Source of the DNA: Oopsacas minuta
Lineage: Eukaryota > Porifera > Hexactinellida > Lyssacinosida > Leucopsacidae
Direction of reading: 5' to 3'
Length of the DNA stretch: 64,000 bases
Assembly (NCBI GenBank): GCA_024704765.1
Contig: JAKMXF010000336.1
Span: 1 to 64,000 of the forward strand
Shown: in pieces, positions 55,661-64,000 of the stretch
Layout of the letters: the number at the start of each line of letters is the position of its first letter
Position numbering within the stretch: position 1 is the first letter of the stretch
Notes under the pieces: generated by a model
Seen by the model: only the letters and a program-made list of their open reading frames with translations
Databases searched by the model: none
Told to the model about the DNA's origin: nothing
Position numbers and translations under genes: made by a program

Positions 55661-56029
55661 ACAAGATCGGTATGCTTTTAGCCTGTTTCATTACAAAATA
55701 TCAAAATGAAATTTACCAATATTCATCTATAACTATTAATGTTATGATCAAATAATCATTAATGCATATAGTATACAACCAATTTCACATACTTTGATTT
55801 CGGGATACAGACTTGTCGTGACAGGACCTTTCGTGACAGAGACTTTTAGTGACAAGATGGGTATATTTATACACATGGATATAGGTAATACTTTTCTATT
55901 CAATAAGTGTTGTGGTTACAGAAACAAGAGTACAAATAACCTAAATCAAAGAACTTTGAATCTTGAAGAGTAAAATGGTAAGAAATTCCTCTTAAGAATT
56001 CAAACTTTGGATTCAGCAAGTAATTTTGT
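55661..56029. other. Gene-free stretch
   Basis: AT-rich, nothing recognised. Confidence 0.4.
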
Positions 56030-57000
56030 AACAAATTTTGTAATGCCTTTTCTCTTTCTTCAATATATTTGCGTTTCGAAGGATTCCCCCACTTATATTA
56101 AACGCTTGTTTTACTTCAACCAACCCTTGTTCTCCATATAGAAGGATGGTGGCAGGATATGTGACAAGGAAATGAACGGTGCCAGGCATTAACTACATTA
56201 TGTGTTTGGTAACCCATGCTGAACCATGAAGTGGTTGTTCCACATTTCCATTGGAAATATTGGTGAGGACATGAAGGGGGGAATTAGCGATATGCCTACC
56301 AATATAAGTAGCTTCAAAGTATATTGCCTGGTCGTAAGCTTTCACAGGTAGTTGTAAGAAAAGACTATTGAAAAGTTCAGGTATGTCAGTAGAAATTGCA
56401 AACGCTAGTACAGATAGCATTCGCACTTTTATTGCAAATTCTACATCTAGCATATCTCTATGCTGCTAGTCCTAATTGTTAATTGTTGAACTTTACACCA
56501 GACATTTACATAAATGAAAGAAACAGCCTTGAAGCTTTTTAGTTAGGAAGTATTGTGAAAATGCATTAATGGAGGCTATTGCACAATCCACAATTAGATG
56601 TGTCGGGTAAGCGATTGGACATAATTCATGTACTTTGTTCAACATGTTTCCATATGTATATTCGGCCTAGTTTGCTAGCAATTCGTAGAGACATGGGAAA
56701 TACGACCAGTGAATATCAGATCCGGCCCTCCTTTCATAGCATGTATCATGTACAGTTGATAAAACAAACTGGGCACGGTTTTAAAGGTGCTATCAGCTAA
56801 CTAGACAGTTGCAGATGAGAGTAAATCCACATTAGCTTGAGTTCCGAAGATTACGATCCTCTGATTTCCACTTTGCGTGCCAGAATCGTAGAGTATAATT
56901 GTTGGCCCTTTTGTTTTAGTATAGCTTTCTGGTATCTCGAGATACTGTAGTGATAGTGGTTCAGGCGGAACGTTTTCGGCTATATTTCTGTTCTTCACTA
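56030..57000 (-). pseudogene. Second MULE transposase remnant
   Basis: Reading on the minus strand: ILYDSGTQSGNQRIVIFGTQ (about 56900) matches the same region of the MULE at 6375. The catalytic domain is then interrupted by about 200 bases. Next come SINAFSQYF and KLQGCFFHLCKC (about 56530), DMLDVEFAIKVRMLSVLAFA (56450-56390), YFEATYIGRH and, past a frameshift, HNVVNAWHRSF (about 56190). At least three frameshifts/stops. No terminal repeats found; not an allele of copy 1, as identity is only moderate. Confidence 0.85.
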
Positions 57001-57615
57001 TTAATCCTTCAAGCTATGTATTTTGGGTGCATGTACAGCTCGGCATTCACAAGAAATTTAGGAAAGAATTAGAGAATCAAGCAAAAATTGGAAAAATATG
57101 TACCATTTTTTGCAAATAATTGTCTAAAATTGCAATTTATGTATTTAAAACATTGAAATCCTGAATGGAAATCATTCCAGAATCTCAGGAATTATCACAA
57201 AGGGTGGGTAAACATGACATGAGTACATGAGTGATTGTGAAGCAGCTTCCTGACGCGTAGCTAACTAATAAGTAAAATGGGGTAAGGTGGGCTGTATCCC
57301 TAGGTATGGAGCAATCTACTTTCTAGAAGCTAATTCGCGAGCGCATCATAAATGTCTAGGATGACACCAGGGACAGTATAATGTACGGATATATGGTCAG
57401 CGAGCCTGAGGACTTACCTTCCAGAACACAAAATTAGTAAGAATGATAAATTACACATTAGTATTAAGAGGAACAGATAATGAATTGAATAATTAAGTGA
57501 GCAAACTCGAAATCATTGGGAAGGGGCGATAATTTCAATTCCATGGGCTGAGTCCCCGTAGCTACCATAGCCTCGCCACCCCAAGTAAATGAAGCTTGCT
57601 AGTAACCAATAGATA
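57001..57615. other. Gene-free stretch (possible eIF3a intron remnant)
   Basis: Follows the GTGAGT donor of the eIF3a fragment on the minus strand. No second exon of eIF3a found. Confidence 0.35.
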
Positions 57616-58013
57616 TTAACTCACCATCATAAACGGTACAATCTCAACAAGATCTAACATTACAGATTTTTCCTGAGCAGATCTAGTCTGTGCTGAGCTA
57701 TGCATCAGAGCTAGTTTATCATTTGAATAATTCAGAAATTTCTCCACTACAGAATGGAATAAATCCAAACTCTGAAAACAGATAACTCGGAATTGACAGA
57801 GGCCATCTTTAGCAGAGACAGTCTTCCCGTGATCAACACAAAGTTGACAGAATTTGATTATCACTAAACTCTGTTCATTCAATTTATCTCTGTGACGTTT
57901 ATTCCTGAGAACATCGAATAACTTCTATAGCATCGGCGTATTTCTCTACATCAATGAACTCATCTGCACGCTGTATAGCAGATTCAGGTTTACCAGAAAC
58001 CCGGTTTAGACAT
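57616..58013 (-). pseudogene. EIF3A: eIF3a exon 1 copy A, frameshifted
   Basis: eIF3a is the largest subunit of translation initiation factor 3. ATG 58013 is followed by MSKPGF; two short deletions (near 57996 and 57930) shift the frame. The exon 1 content ADEFIDVEKYADAIEV, then CQLCVDHGKTVSAKDGLCQF and KSVMLDLVEIVPF, is nevertheless clear and resembles the first 100 residues of animal eIF3a. It ends ...ATGATG|GTGAGT, a strong splice donor at 57618, so genomic exon 1 was duplicated, not an mRNA. Copy B is at 62407. Inactive. Confidence 0.82.
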
Positions 58014-58453
58014 CTGAACTAAACTCAAGAGGTAATTACAAGTATAGTACAGTAGTCAAACTTGACATAAATTGATGGCAACCCCTGTATACATAATAGG
58101 GGCGCGTTAGCCAACTTTGTATAAGAAATAGCTTAACTTTAATGAGGAGCGTTCACATCTCATTTCATTTTTGGCCAAACACTAATGTAAAGGAGAGGAG
58201 CTAATGATATCTGAATTATGTGGAATATCGTATCGAGTTTTTAGAATAGCAATTTAACGTTATTCGCAAAACTAGAAATCGAGGGATAGTTCGGGCTCAT
58301 AGAAACCTTTTAAAATGAAGGAATCCTCTATAAGAGGTAAAATACAACCAGGAATAATACAAAATATGAGAAGAGTATACTTTGTTCAAATGTAAAAAAG
58401 AACTCAAAAGGAAACACAAACAAAGATATGAACACTAGTAAATAGAAAAATTA
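58014..58453. repeat. Duplicated block spacer, copy A
   Basis: Between NHL stop and eIF3a ATG, both on minus. Inverted match of 61962-62406 along its length (ACTGTACTATACTTGTAA-like, GTTGCCATCAATTTA, CCTCTTATAGAGGA). On the minus strand it would hold the NHL 3' UTR and the eIF3a promoter. Confidence 0.85.
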
Positions 58454-59302
58454 TCAAAAAATATTGAGATAATGTTCACCCCAATCACAAACAACAATAA
58501 CTCTTCCTCTGTTATCTACTGTAATACCGGTAGGATAACCTATAGATATCTTGTATATCAAATCAAATTGAGAGTTGAATACAGAAAGAGAGTTAGAATA
58601 ATAATCTGTAATAAGAATATTGTTAGAATTGTCAATATAGAAAAAATATGGACAATTCAGCTGTAATCCAATTCCTCTAGAAATAATACTCCTTTGTAAA
58701 ATAAGATTGTAGTTGTACAGATGAAGACAAAGATTAGATAGATCAAGAATATAAATGAATTGTTTTGTAAGTTTAACATCAAGAGGGTATTTGAGGTTTT
58801 CTTGTCCAAACTGTGTCTTATAGGTAAGTTCCTTGGACAGTATCTGAATACGATGATTATGAGAATCGCATATGTATACCTCTCCGTTAGATTCATCAAT
58901 TGTCAGACCACGAGGATAATCAAATTCCGATTCTCCTTTCCCAGGTTCCCCTATTATAGAAATAAACTTCCCATTCACTTGATAATTCAGAATACAGTCG
59001 TTTCTTTGTGAAATAAGAATTCTGTCTCTACATATAGCTAACCCATCTGGATGGTTCATCTTTCCTTCTCCTTCCTCATCTCCAAATTTTAACATAATCT
59101 TACCACTACAATCGAATACTTTCACACAATTATTCTCACAATCTGCTACATAGATATCTCCTGTAGAAATATCAATAGTCACTCCTCTAGGTCTTCTAAG
59201 ATTTTCTAGTCCCTTTCCCCATGTACAAACGCTGACGATAGGTTGTATCATTCTCTTATAGTCTACAGAGAATATTCTCTCCAAAGTATTAGCTGTAGCC
59301 AT
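58454..59302 (-). CDS. Intact NHL-repeat beta-propeller protein
   Basis: ATG 59302 (MATANTLERIF), TGA 58454; 282 residues, no stops or frameshifts, the only full-length open copy in the window. It consists almost entirely of NHL repeats. Blades are marked by RPRGVTIDISTGDIYVADCE, HPDGLAICRDRILISQ, YPRGLTIDESNGEVYICDSH, FPLDVKLTKxFIYILD-like, NCPYFFYIDNSNNILITDYY (in part) and YPTGITVDNRGRVIVVCD, about six. There is no RING, B-box, signal peptide or TM helix. NHL propellers bind proteins or RNA (TRIM-NHL, PAL), so a binding role is expected; the partner is unknown. ATG is preferred over the TTG 33 bases upstream, which lies in the conserved 5' region. Confidence 0.85.
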   Translation of the reverse strand: MATANTLERIFSVDYKRMIQPIVSVCTWGKGLENLRRPRGVTIDISTGDIYVADCENNCVKVFDCSGKIMLKFGDEEGEGKMNHPDGLAICRDRILISQRNDCILNYQVNGKFISIIGEPGKGESEFDYPRGLTIDESNGEVYICDSHNHRIQILSKELTYKTQFGQENLKYPLDVKLTKQFIYILDLSNLCLHLYNYNLILQRSIISRGIGLQLNCPYFFYIDNSNNILITDYYSNSLSVFNSQFDLIYKISIGYPTGITVDNRGRVIVVCDWGEHYLNIF

Positions 59303-59480
59303 TAGTTCAGTTCTGTAACTAGAATAATGAAACAATTCAAATAATATAACTTATCTATTTGACTATAAGTAATGAGCTCTAACTATAAATACAAATCAAT
59401 ACAGAGACCTATACAGAGATATCAAATTTATATAATTATATGAATTTCAATAGAATACAGTATATTCTACTATTCTTTGA
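59303..59480 (-). promoter_or_regulatory. Conserved NHL 5' module, intact gene
   Basis: Upstream module of the intact NHL gene; the same TATA-like TATATAA element occurs about 130 bases before the ATG on the gene strand. A small 2-base deletion near 59419 distinguishes it from other copies. Confidence 0.62.
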
Positions 59481-59644
59481 CATTCTCGTATTTAGAGAAG
59501 TTATTCTCAGGACCCTGGGGTCTTGATAGCAAAATCCAAGGATCCTAGTGTCCTAACAATATTTCTGGGATCTCAAGGTTCCAGAGGTATCAAGTCAAAA
59601 TTTTATCCCAGGACCCTATAATTTCTAATGCAAATTTAACTTTA
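59481..59644. repeat. Short GGATCC-like tandem motif region
   Basis: Repeated variants of CAGGACCCTGGGGTC / AAGGATCCTAGTGTCC / GGGATCTCAAGGTTCC. A diverged counterpart lies at 53890-53975 upstream of copy 4. Non-coding. Confidence 0.6.
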
Positions 59645-60055
59645 TTCGAGCCTTTGGCTCGTCGATTCGCGATGAACTCGGCGCATAGCGCCTCGAGCTA
59701 TTCAACGGACAAACAAACAGACAAATAACAATTCATATTTACGAATATGGATGTTGTTTACAATATTCAGACTCAGCATCCACTTTAGTTGTTGAAAGTA
59801 TGATTTGATCCCAATTTTGAAATTTGTGTACTAGAAAACAACATACATTTACATATGATTAATCCAAAAGTGTGAAAATCGGAATTCGCATGTTCGATAT
59901 ATTTTGTGAAGTTTTGTTGAATTCATATTACTACCTTTAATACACACGAAATTATGCTACAATTTCAAATTTGCATACCCTAAATCCTTTCCTTGACAAC
60001 GGATAAACAAACAGACAAATAAACAAACAAACAAACAACAATCTATATTATGAAA
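59645..60055 (+). repeat. Hairpin-rich repeat family, copy 5
   Basis: TTCGAGCCTTTGGCTCGTCGATTCGCGATGAACTCGGCGCATAGCGCCTCGAG, given here only as a mark for the start; runs to the (ACAAACA)n region near 60000-60050. Ends in AAACAAACAAACAAACAAC. Confidence 0.78.
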
Positions 60056-60133
60056 TCTCAATGATTATTTGTCTGTTTGCTTGTTTCTTTCATTGTAACG
60101 ATTGACTGGACATTCTTTTCTTCACCTGCATAG

Positions 60134-60224
60134 AGATATTGATGTAGACATCAATGATTTGAAATATGAGTTTGGACGAATCAATCCAACGAGACTGCAA
60201 TTGTCTGACATTTTAGCTGATTGA
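60134..60224 (+). pseudogene. Terminal-exon-like fragment, unknown product
   Basis: Follows TTCTTCACCTGCATAG, a good acceptor, and encodes 29 residues (DIDVDINDLKYEFGRINP, then LQLSDILAD) to TGA 60222. I do not recognise the family and see no other exon. Confidence 0.3.
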
Positions 60225-60299
60225 GAAACATTAAAATAGTCATTACTAAGTTTGATTTATTATCAAAGTATAGCTAAATAAATTTCAATGTCAATCCAT

Positions 60300-61140
60300 A
60301 TTAATTAGTATCCTTAAACACTCTTTACCAAATAACAATTTGAATTACATAACTCTGCGAGTTATTTATATTGTTTAAAGAAATTCAATAATTTGTACGA
60401 TAATCACATTCCGTAAAACATTCAAATCTCCTCTATTGAATGATATTAATCTCGTTAATTTTTTGACAAGTGAAAGTGTGTCAAATTAGTGACTGAAGTA
60501 AATATGCAAAATATATCAAATATGCTGAATCTGATTTCACACATTTGAATTCAACATATCACAAAAATCTGACACAAGAAATTCTGAGTCAAAACTGACA
60601 TATAATAGTATTAACCTCTACAGGCATATCTTGCTGCATCCAACATCCACAGTTTATAATCTGATTCTGCACACGCTGGACATATGTCTTGTGACCTTCA
60701 ACCATTTTCGTTGATACAAAAGGATCATGTTATCCATTCAGAATCAAACTAGGCAACTGAATTTTATCATAACCAATTCCTTCTCTCACAAATCAGTAAA
60801 TACATTCCTGATAAAGTTAATAGGCTAGGGAAATGCACGCATTTGTGAGAATGTATACAGAAAAGTTTGCATATCTTCATCAAGTTTTGTTAAACTTCAC
60901 ACTCGTTAAGTTATGCGATAATTCACTGGTGAAATTCGTTGCTGACTTCACACTCGTTCTAGGGAATTGAGTTCTAGGAACAAGATTGTTCCATAACTAG
61001 GAGCTACAGCACTCTCAAACAGTAGAGGCCTACCTTCCCCCTGTATACCTACTAGCTAGCTACACGTCAGGAAGTTACTTAACAATGACGCCAGTACGAA
61101 TGTCACACTTACCCTCCTTTATGATAATTCATGGGATTAT
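60300..61140. repeat. Duplicated block, upstream segment, copy 2
   Basis: Direct repeat of 36300-37140, about 90 per cent alike by eye; carries the epoxide-hydrolase fragment at 60611-60825. The conserved NHL module (about 150 bases) is missing between this segment and the NHL body that starts at 61152. Confidence 0.88.
60611..60825 (-). pseudogene. Epoxide hydrolase last-exon fragment, copy 3
   Basis: Minus-strand counterpart of 54383-54627 and 36604-36815; an extra base near 60789 and other changes break the frame. Shares TTAACCTCTACAGGCATATCTT at its 3' side with copy 1. Confidence 0.65.
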
Positions 61141-61151
61141 CTAAAGATTTC

Positions 61152-61960
61152 TTGGCAAGATACAACCTATAGTCAGTGTTTGTAATTGGGGAAGGGGATT
61201 AGAAGATCTTAATAGTCCAGAAGGAGTGACTATTGATAATTCTACTGGAGATATCTATGTCGCAGATTACTAGAAAAATTGTGTGAAAGTATTCGAAAAT
61301 AATAGTCAGATTCTGTTTAAATTTGGAGATGAGGAAGGAGAAGGAAAGATGAATCATCCAGAAGGGTTAGCTATATGTAGAGATAGAATTCTAATTACAC
61401 ATCAAAGCTGTATTCTCAATTATCAAGTTAATGGGAAATTTACTTCTAGAATTGGGAAGCCTGGGAAAGGAGAATTGGAATTTTATGATCCTCTTGGGCT
61501 GACATTCGATGAATCTAACGGAGAGGTATATATATGTGATTCTCATAATAATCGTATTCAGATACTGTCCAAAGAACTTACCTACAAGACACAATTTGGA
61601 CAAGATGACCTCAGATTTCCTCTTGATGTTAAACTCACAAAAGAATTCATTTATATTCTAGATCTATCTAATCCTTGTCTTCATCTGTACAACTATAATC
61701 TTATTCTACATAAGAGTGTTGTTCCTCGAGGAGCTGGATTAAAGCTGAATACTCCCAGGTTCTTCTATATTGACAATTCTAGCAATATTCTTATTACAAA
61801 TCATTCTGATATCTCTTTTGGCTCTATTTCTATATTCAACTCTCAATTTGATTTGATACAAAAGATGTCTATAGATTATCCTACCGGTATTACAGTAGAT
61901 AACAGAGGAAGAGTTATTGTGGTTTGTAAAGGATATAAACATTTCCTTATTTTTTGGTAA
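61152..61960 (+). pseudogene. NHL-repeat gene lacking its 5' end, copy 6
   Basis: Homology begins at AAGATACAACCTATAGTCAG, i.e. residue 19 of the intact protein; the ATG, first residues and upstream module are gone. One in-frame TAG (61271-61273) lies in blade 1 (YVADY*KNCV). From 61274 the frame is open to TAA 61958 with all later blades (HPEGLAICRDRILI, DPLGLTFDESNGEVYICDSH in part, YPTGITVDNRGRVIVVCK). 5'-truncated pseudogene, body close to the intact copy. Confidence 0.88.
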
Positions 61961-62406
61961 TTTTTCTATTTTACTAGTCTTTATACCTTTGTTTATGTTT
62001 CCTTTTGAATACATGTTTTTACATTTGAGCAAACTATACTCTTCCCATATTATGTATTATTCCTGGTTGTATTTCACCTCTTATAGAGGATGCCTTCATG
62101 TTATAACGACATCATACGCCCGAACTATCCCTCGATTTCTAGTTTTGCGATTAACATCAAATTGCTATTCTAATCGTTACGATATTCCACCTATTTCTGA
62201 TATCATTAGTTCCTCTCCTTTAGGGAGATGCACATTAGTGCTTGGCCAAAAAATGAAATGAGATGTGAGCGCTCCTCATTAAAGCTAAGCTATTTCTTAT
62301 AAAAAGTTGGCTCACGCGCCCCGATTATGTAGCAGAGGTTGCCATCAATTTAAGTCAAGTTTGACTACTGTACTATACTCGTAATATTCTCTTGAGTTTA
62401 GTTCAG
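61961..62406. repeat. Duplicated block spacer, copy B
   Basis: Inverted partner of 58014-58453. Marks: CCTCTTATAGAGGATGCC, CTCCTTTAGGGAGATGCACATTAG, GTTGCCATCAATTTAAG, TTCTCTTGAGTTTAGTTCAG directly before the eIF3a ATG. Confidence 0.88.
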
Positions 62407-62640
62407 ATGTCTAAACCTGGGTTTTCCGGTAAACCTGAATCTGCTATAAAGCGTGCAGATGAGTTCATTGAAGTAGAGAAATACGACGATGCTATAGAAG
62501 TTCTATTCGATGTTCTCAGGAATAAACGTAACAGAAATAAAGTGAATGAACAGGTTTAGTGATAATCAAATTCTGTCAGCTTTGTGTTGATCACGGGAAG
62601 ACTACCTCTGCTAAAGATGGTCTCTATCAATTCTTGTAAT
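62407..62640 (+). pseudogene. EIF3A: eIF3a exon 1 copy B, truncated
   Basis: ATG 62407 reads 50 codons (SGKPESAIKRADEFIEVEKY, then DDAIEVLFDVLRNKR) to TAG 62557, created by loss of one base relative to copy A. The next frame continues KFCQLCVDHGKTTSAKDGLYQF and then diverges at about 62640, before the splice donor. The N-terminal 50 codons are better preserved than in copy A. Both copies are damaged, so the functional gene must be elsewhere. Confidence 0.82.
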
Positions 62641-63490
62641 TCACTTTTACTACGTATATTTGACTGCTGAAGTGTGTAATGATTTTACTCGCTGAGCTAA
62701 TTCCTGATTAACGCAATACAAGATTTAATTAGTTTGCAATATACAGTTACACCATTGTGGTATCAATGACAGCTCTGTAGTTAGTATAGCAAAGTATATT
62801 TAAGGAAGATTATAGATAACTCTTCTTAGAAGACTTATTACCTAACAAATTCTACAAACGGAAAATTCCTATCATTAATCACGACACAATGGTTACTACA
62901 AAGACTCGAGCAAACAACTTTTCAGCTTATACTTAACTAATACTTAGATCTTCCTTAGTTTTCTGTCCAATTAAGTATATACTAAGTATTGGTTAAGTAT
63001 ATGTGCATTGATGGAAACTTGGCAAAAACTAACTTAGTACTTAATTTCGAGTTAAGTTTAAGTTTTAGCTTAAGTTACGTAGTTTAGTGAATAAGGCCCT
63101 AGGGTCTAATATATGATACTCTCTATGAGTTATCAGCTCTCTCTGAATTACTACAACATCGTGCCATTACAATTATTTATACTGATAAAATGATTCACAG
63201 AACAATTCGATGTCTAGAAAACTTGATCGAGAATGGAGGGACTAGTTAGTGGAAAGAATATTCCGCGACAGATCTAATTCGCACAAACATATATTGTAAC
63301 GATTATATATCAGAATGTCAAAGCATGGAATATTCTGTATTCTACTATAAACTACCAGTTTGAAATTTCATGTAATTTTTGGAGATGATTGAAAAGGACT
63401 ATATTCGGGAAACTACCAAAGCATTAGACTATAAATAAGATTAAATCGATAGTATAAATGAATTTTGAAAAATTGAAAACATTTCAAGAT
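62641..63490. other. Gene-free stretch
   Basis: 63240-63345 has faint similarity (GACTAGTTAGT, CAGAATGTCA..GCA..GAATAT) to the sequence preceding the NHL module at 37160-37265. Otherwise nothing recognised. Confidence 0.4.
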
Positions 63491-63601
63491 GTCCATAAAT
63501 TACAAAAGTCTATAAATTACAAAAGTCTATAAATTACAAAAGTCTATAAATTACAAATGTCCATACATTTGTCAATGTGTGGACATTTTGTAATTTATCA
63601 C
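63491..63601. repeat. 17-bp tandem repeat with inverted partner
   Basis: Four units of GTC(C/T)ATAAATTACAAAA, 17 bp each, at 63491-63558, then TGTCCATACA. An inverted copy, TGGACATTTTGTAATTTAT, follows at 63580-63598, so the array can fold back on itself. Confidence 0.9.
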
Positions 63602-64000
63602 GAAATATTTGTACTATTTTGCCCGATAACGAGTTTGTCTTAGTTAAATCTTTCCAAAATCCCATATACGTTATTGCTTTTAGCACAATTTTTCGTACAG
63701 TGGAAGCTGCCTGATGGTCGGGCTAGGTAGGCCCTGTGCTCCACTTGATTTTGAGCTGCCCTCCCTTTTAATATAAGTATGCCCATTTGAACCACCTGTG
63801 ACGTAATTGTACCCTACCAGTAGCAGCTGACTAGCGCGCCTCTGTGTACAGTATTACATAACACTGCTCTAATTGTGTATTAATGGTTTTCTTACAACAA
63901 AACAGTCCAATAGTCTTCTCCGTTTCTTTCTTTATCAAATTCATTATAATACTTTATTGTCCTCAATTTATGTTCGTATGTATAGTTGCTCTGTTCTCTT
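63602..64000. other. Gene-free end of window
   Basis: No coding trace, terminal repeat or RNA gene recognised. Confidence 0.4.

Noticed and set aside
62926-63100. AACTTAGTACTTAA / TTAAGTATATACTAAG repeats as a foldback
   Set aside because: Only short AT-rich matches; arms cannot be aligned over a useful length.

Overview
The window looks like AT-rich animal DNA, most likely from a sponge-like early-branching metazoan. The evidence is a large COP9 signalosome subunit 2 exon that begins at a splice acceptor, a small family of NHL-repeat beta-propeller genes, exon-1 copies of eIF3a ending at a GTGAGT donor, and very dense decayed DNA transposons. The taxon is an inference. Single Ns at 19119 and 20607 and a 242-base N run at 28411-28652 show that this is a scaffolded draft.

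Layout. 1-2211: decayed hAT element. 2832-4773: two long inverted-repeat (foldback) elements. 5728-8313: MULE with 8-bp target duplications and a broken FLYWCH/MULE transposase, followed by a foldback at 8333-9187. 10470-11190: broken pogo transposase. 13155-15358: hairpin-rich repeats and a further foldback. 15965-16830: the terminal exon of COPS2. 17165-19118: decayed ZMYM-type hAT. 20211-20606: Tc1 remnant. 20745-23163: integrase and OTU-protease remnants. 23640-24924: mariner inside a roughly 59-bp minisatellite that runs to about 26145. 26422-28290: Helitron Rep remnant, then the gap. 30667-34185: a P element with both ends and target duplications intact. 34288-36136: two non-autonomous hAT elements around an integrase fragment.

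From 36.3 kb rightward the window is built from copies of one block: [epoxide-hydrolase last exon, antisense] - [NHL gene] - [shared spacer] - [eIF3a exon 1]. Versions lie at 36.3-38.6 kb, 48.5-49.9 kb, 53.3-54.65 kb, 57.6-59.5 kb (minus) and 60.3-62.65 kb (plus). The last two form a large inverted pair. Only the NHL copy at 58454-59302 is open from ATG to stop. Between the blocks are a Tc1 element (39718-41064), an intact 327-residue coiled-coil protein with a central hydrophobic segment (42444-43427), a hAT pseudogene (44228-46405), a second MULE remnant and several hairpin-rich repeats.

The likely functional host genes are COPS2, the intact NHL gene and the coiled-coil gene. Nearly everything else is mobile-element sequence or duplicated gene debris. 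Several transposases keep one reading frame over long stretches and are broken mainly by nonsense codons, several of which could be C-to-T changes. No tRNA, rRNA or CRISPR was recognised.
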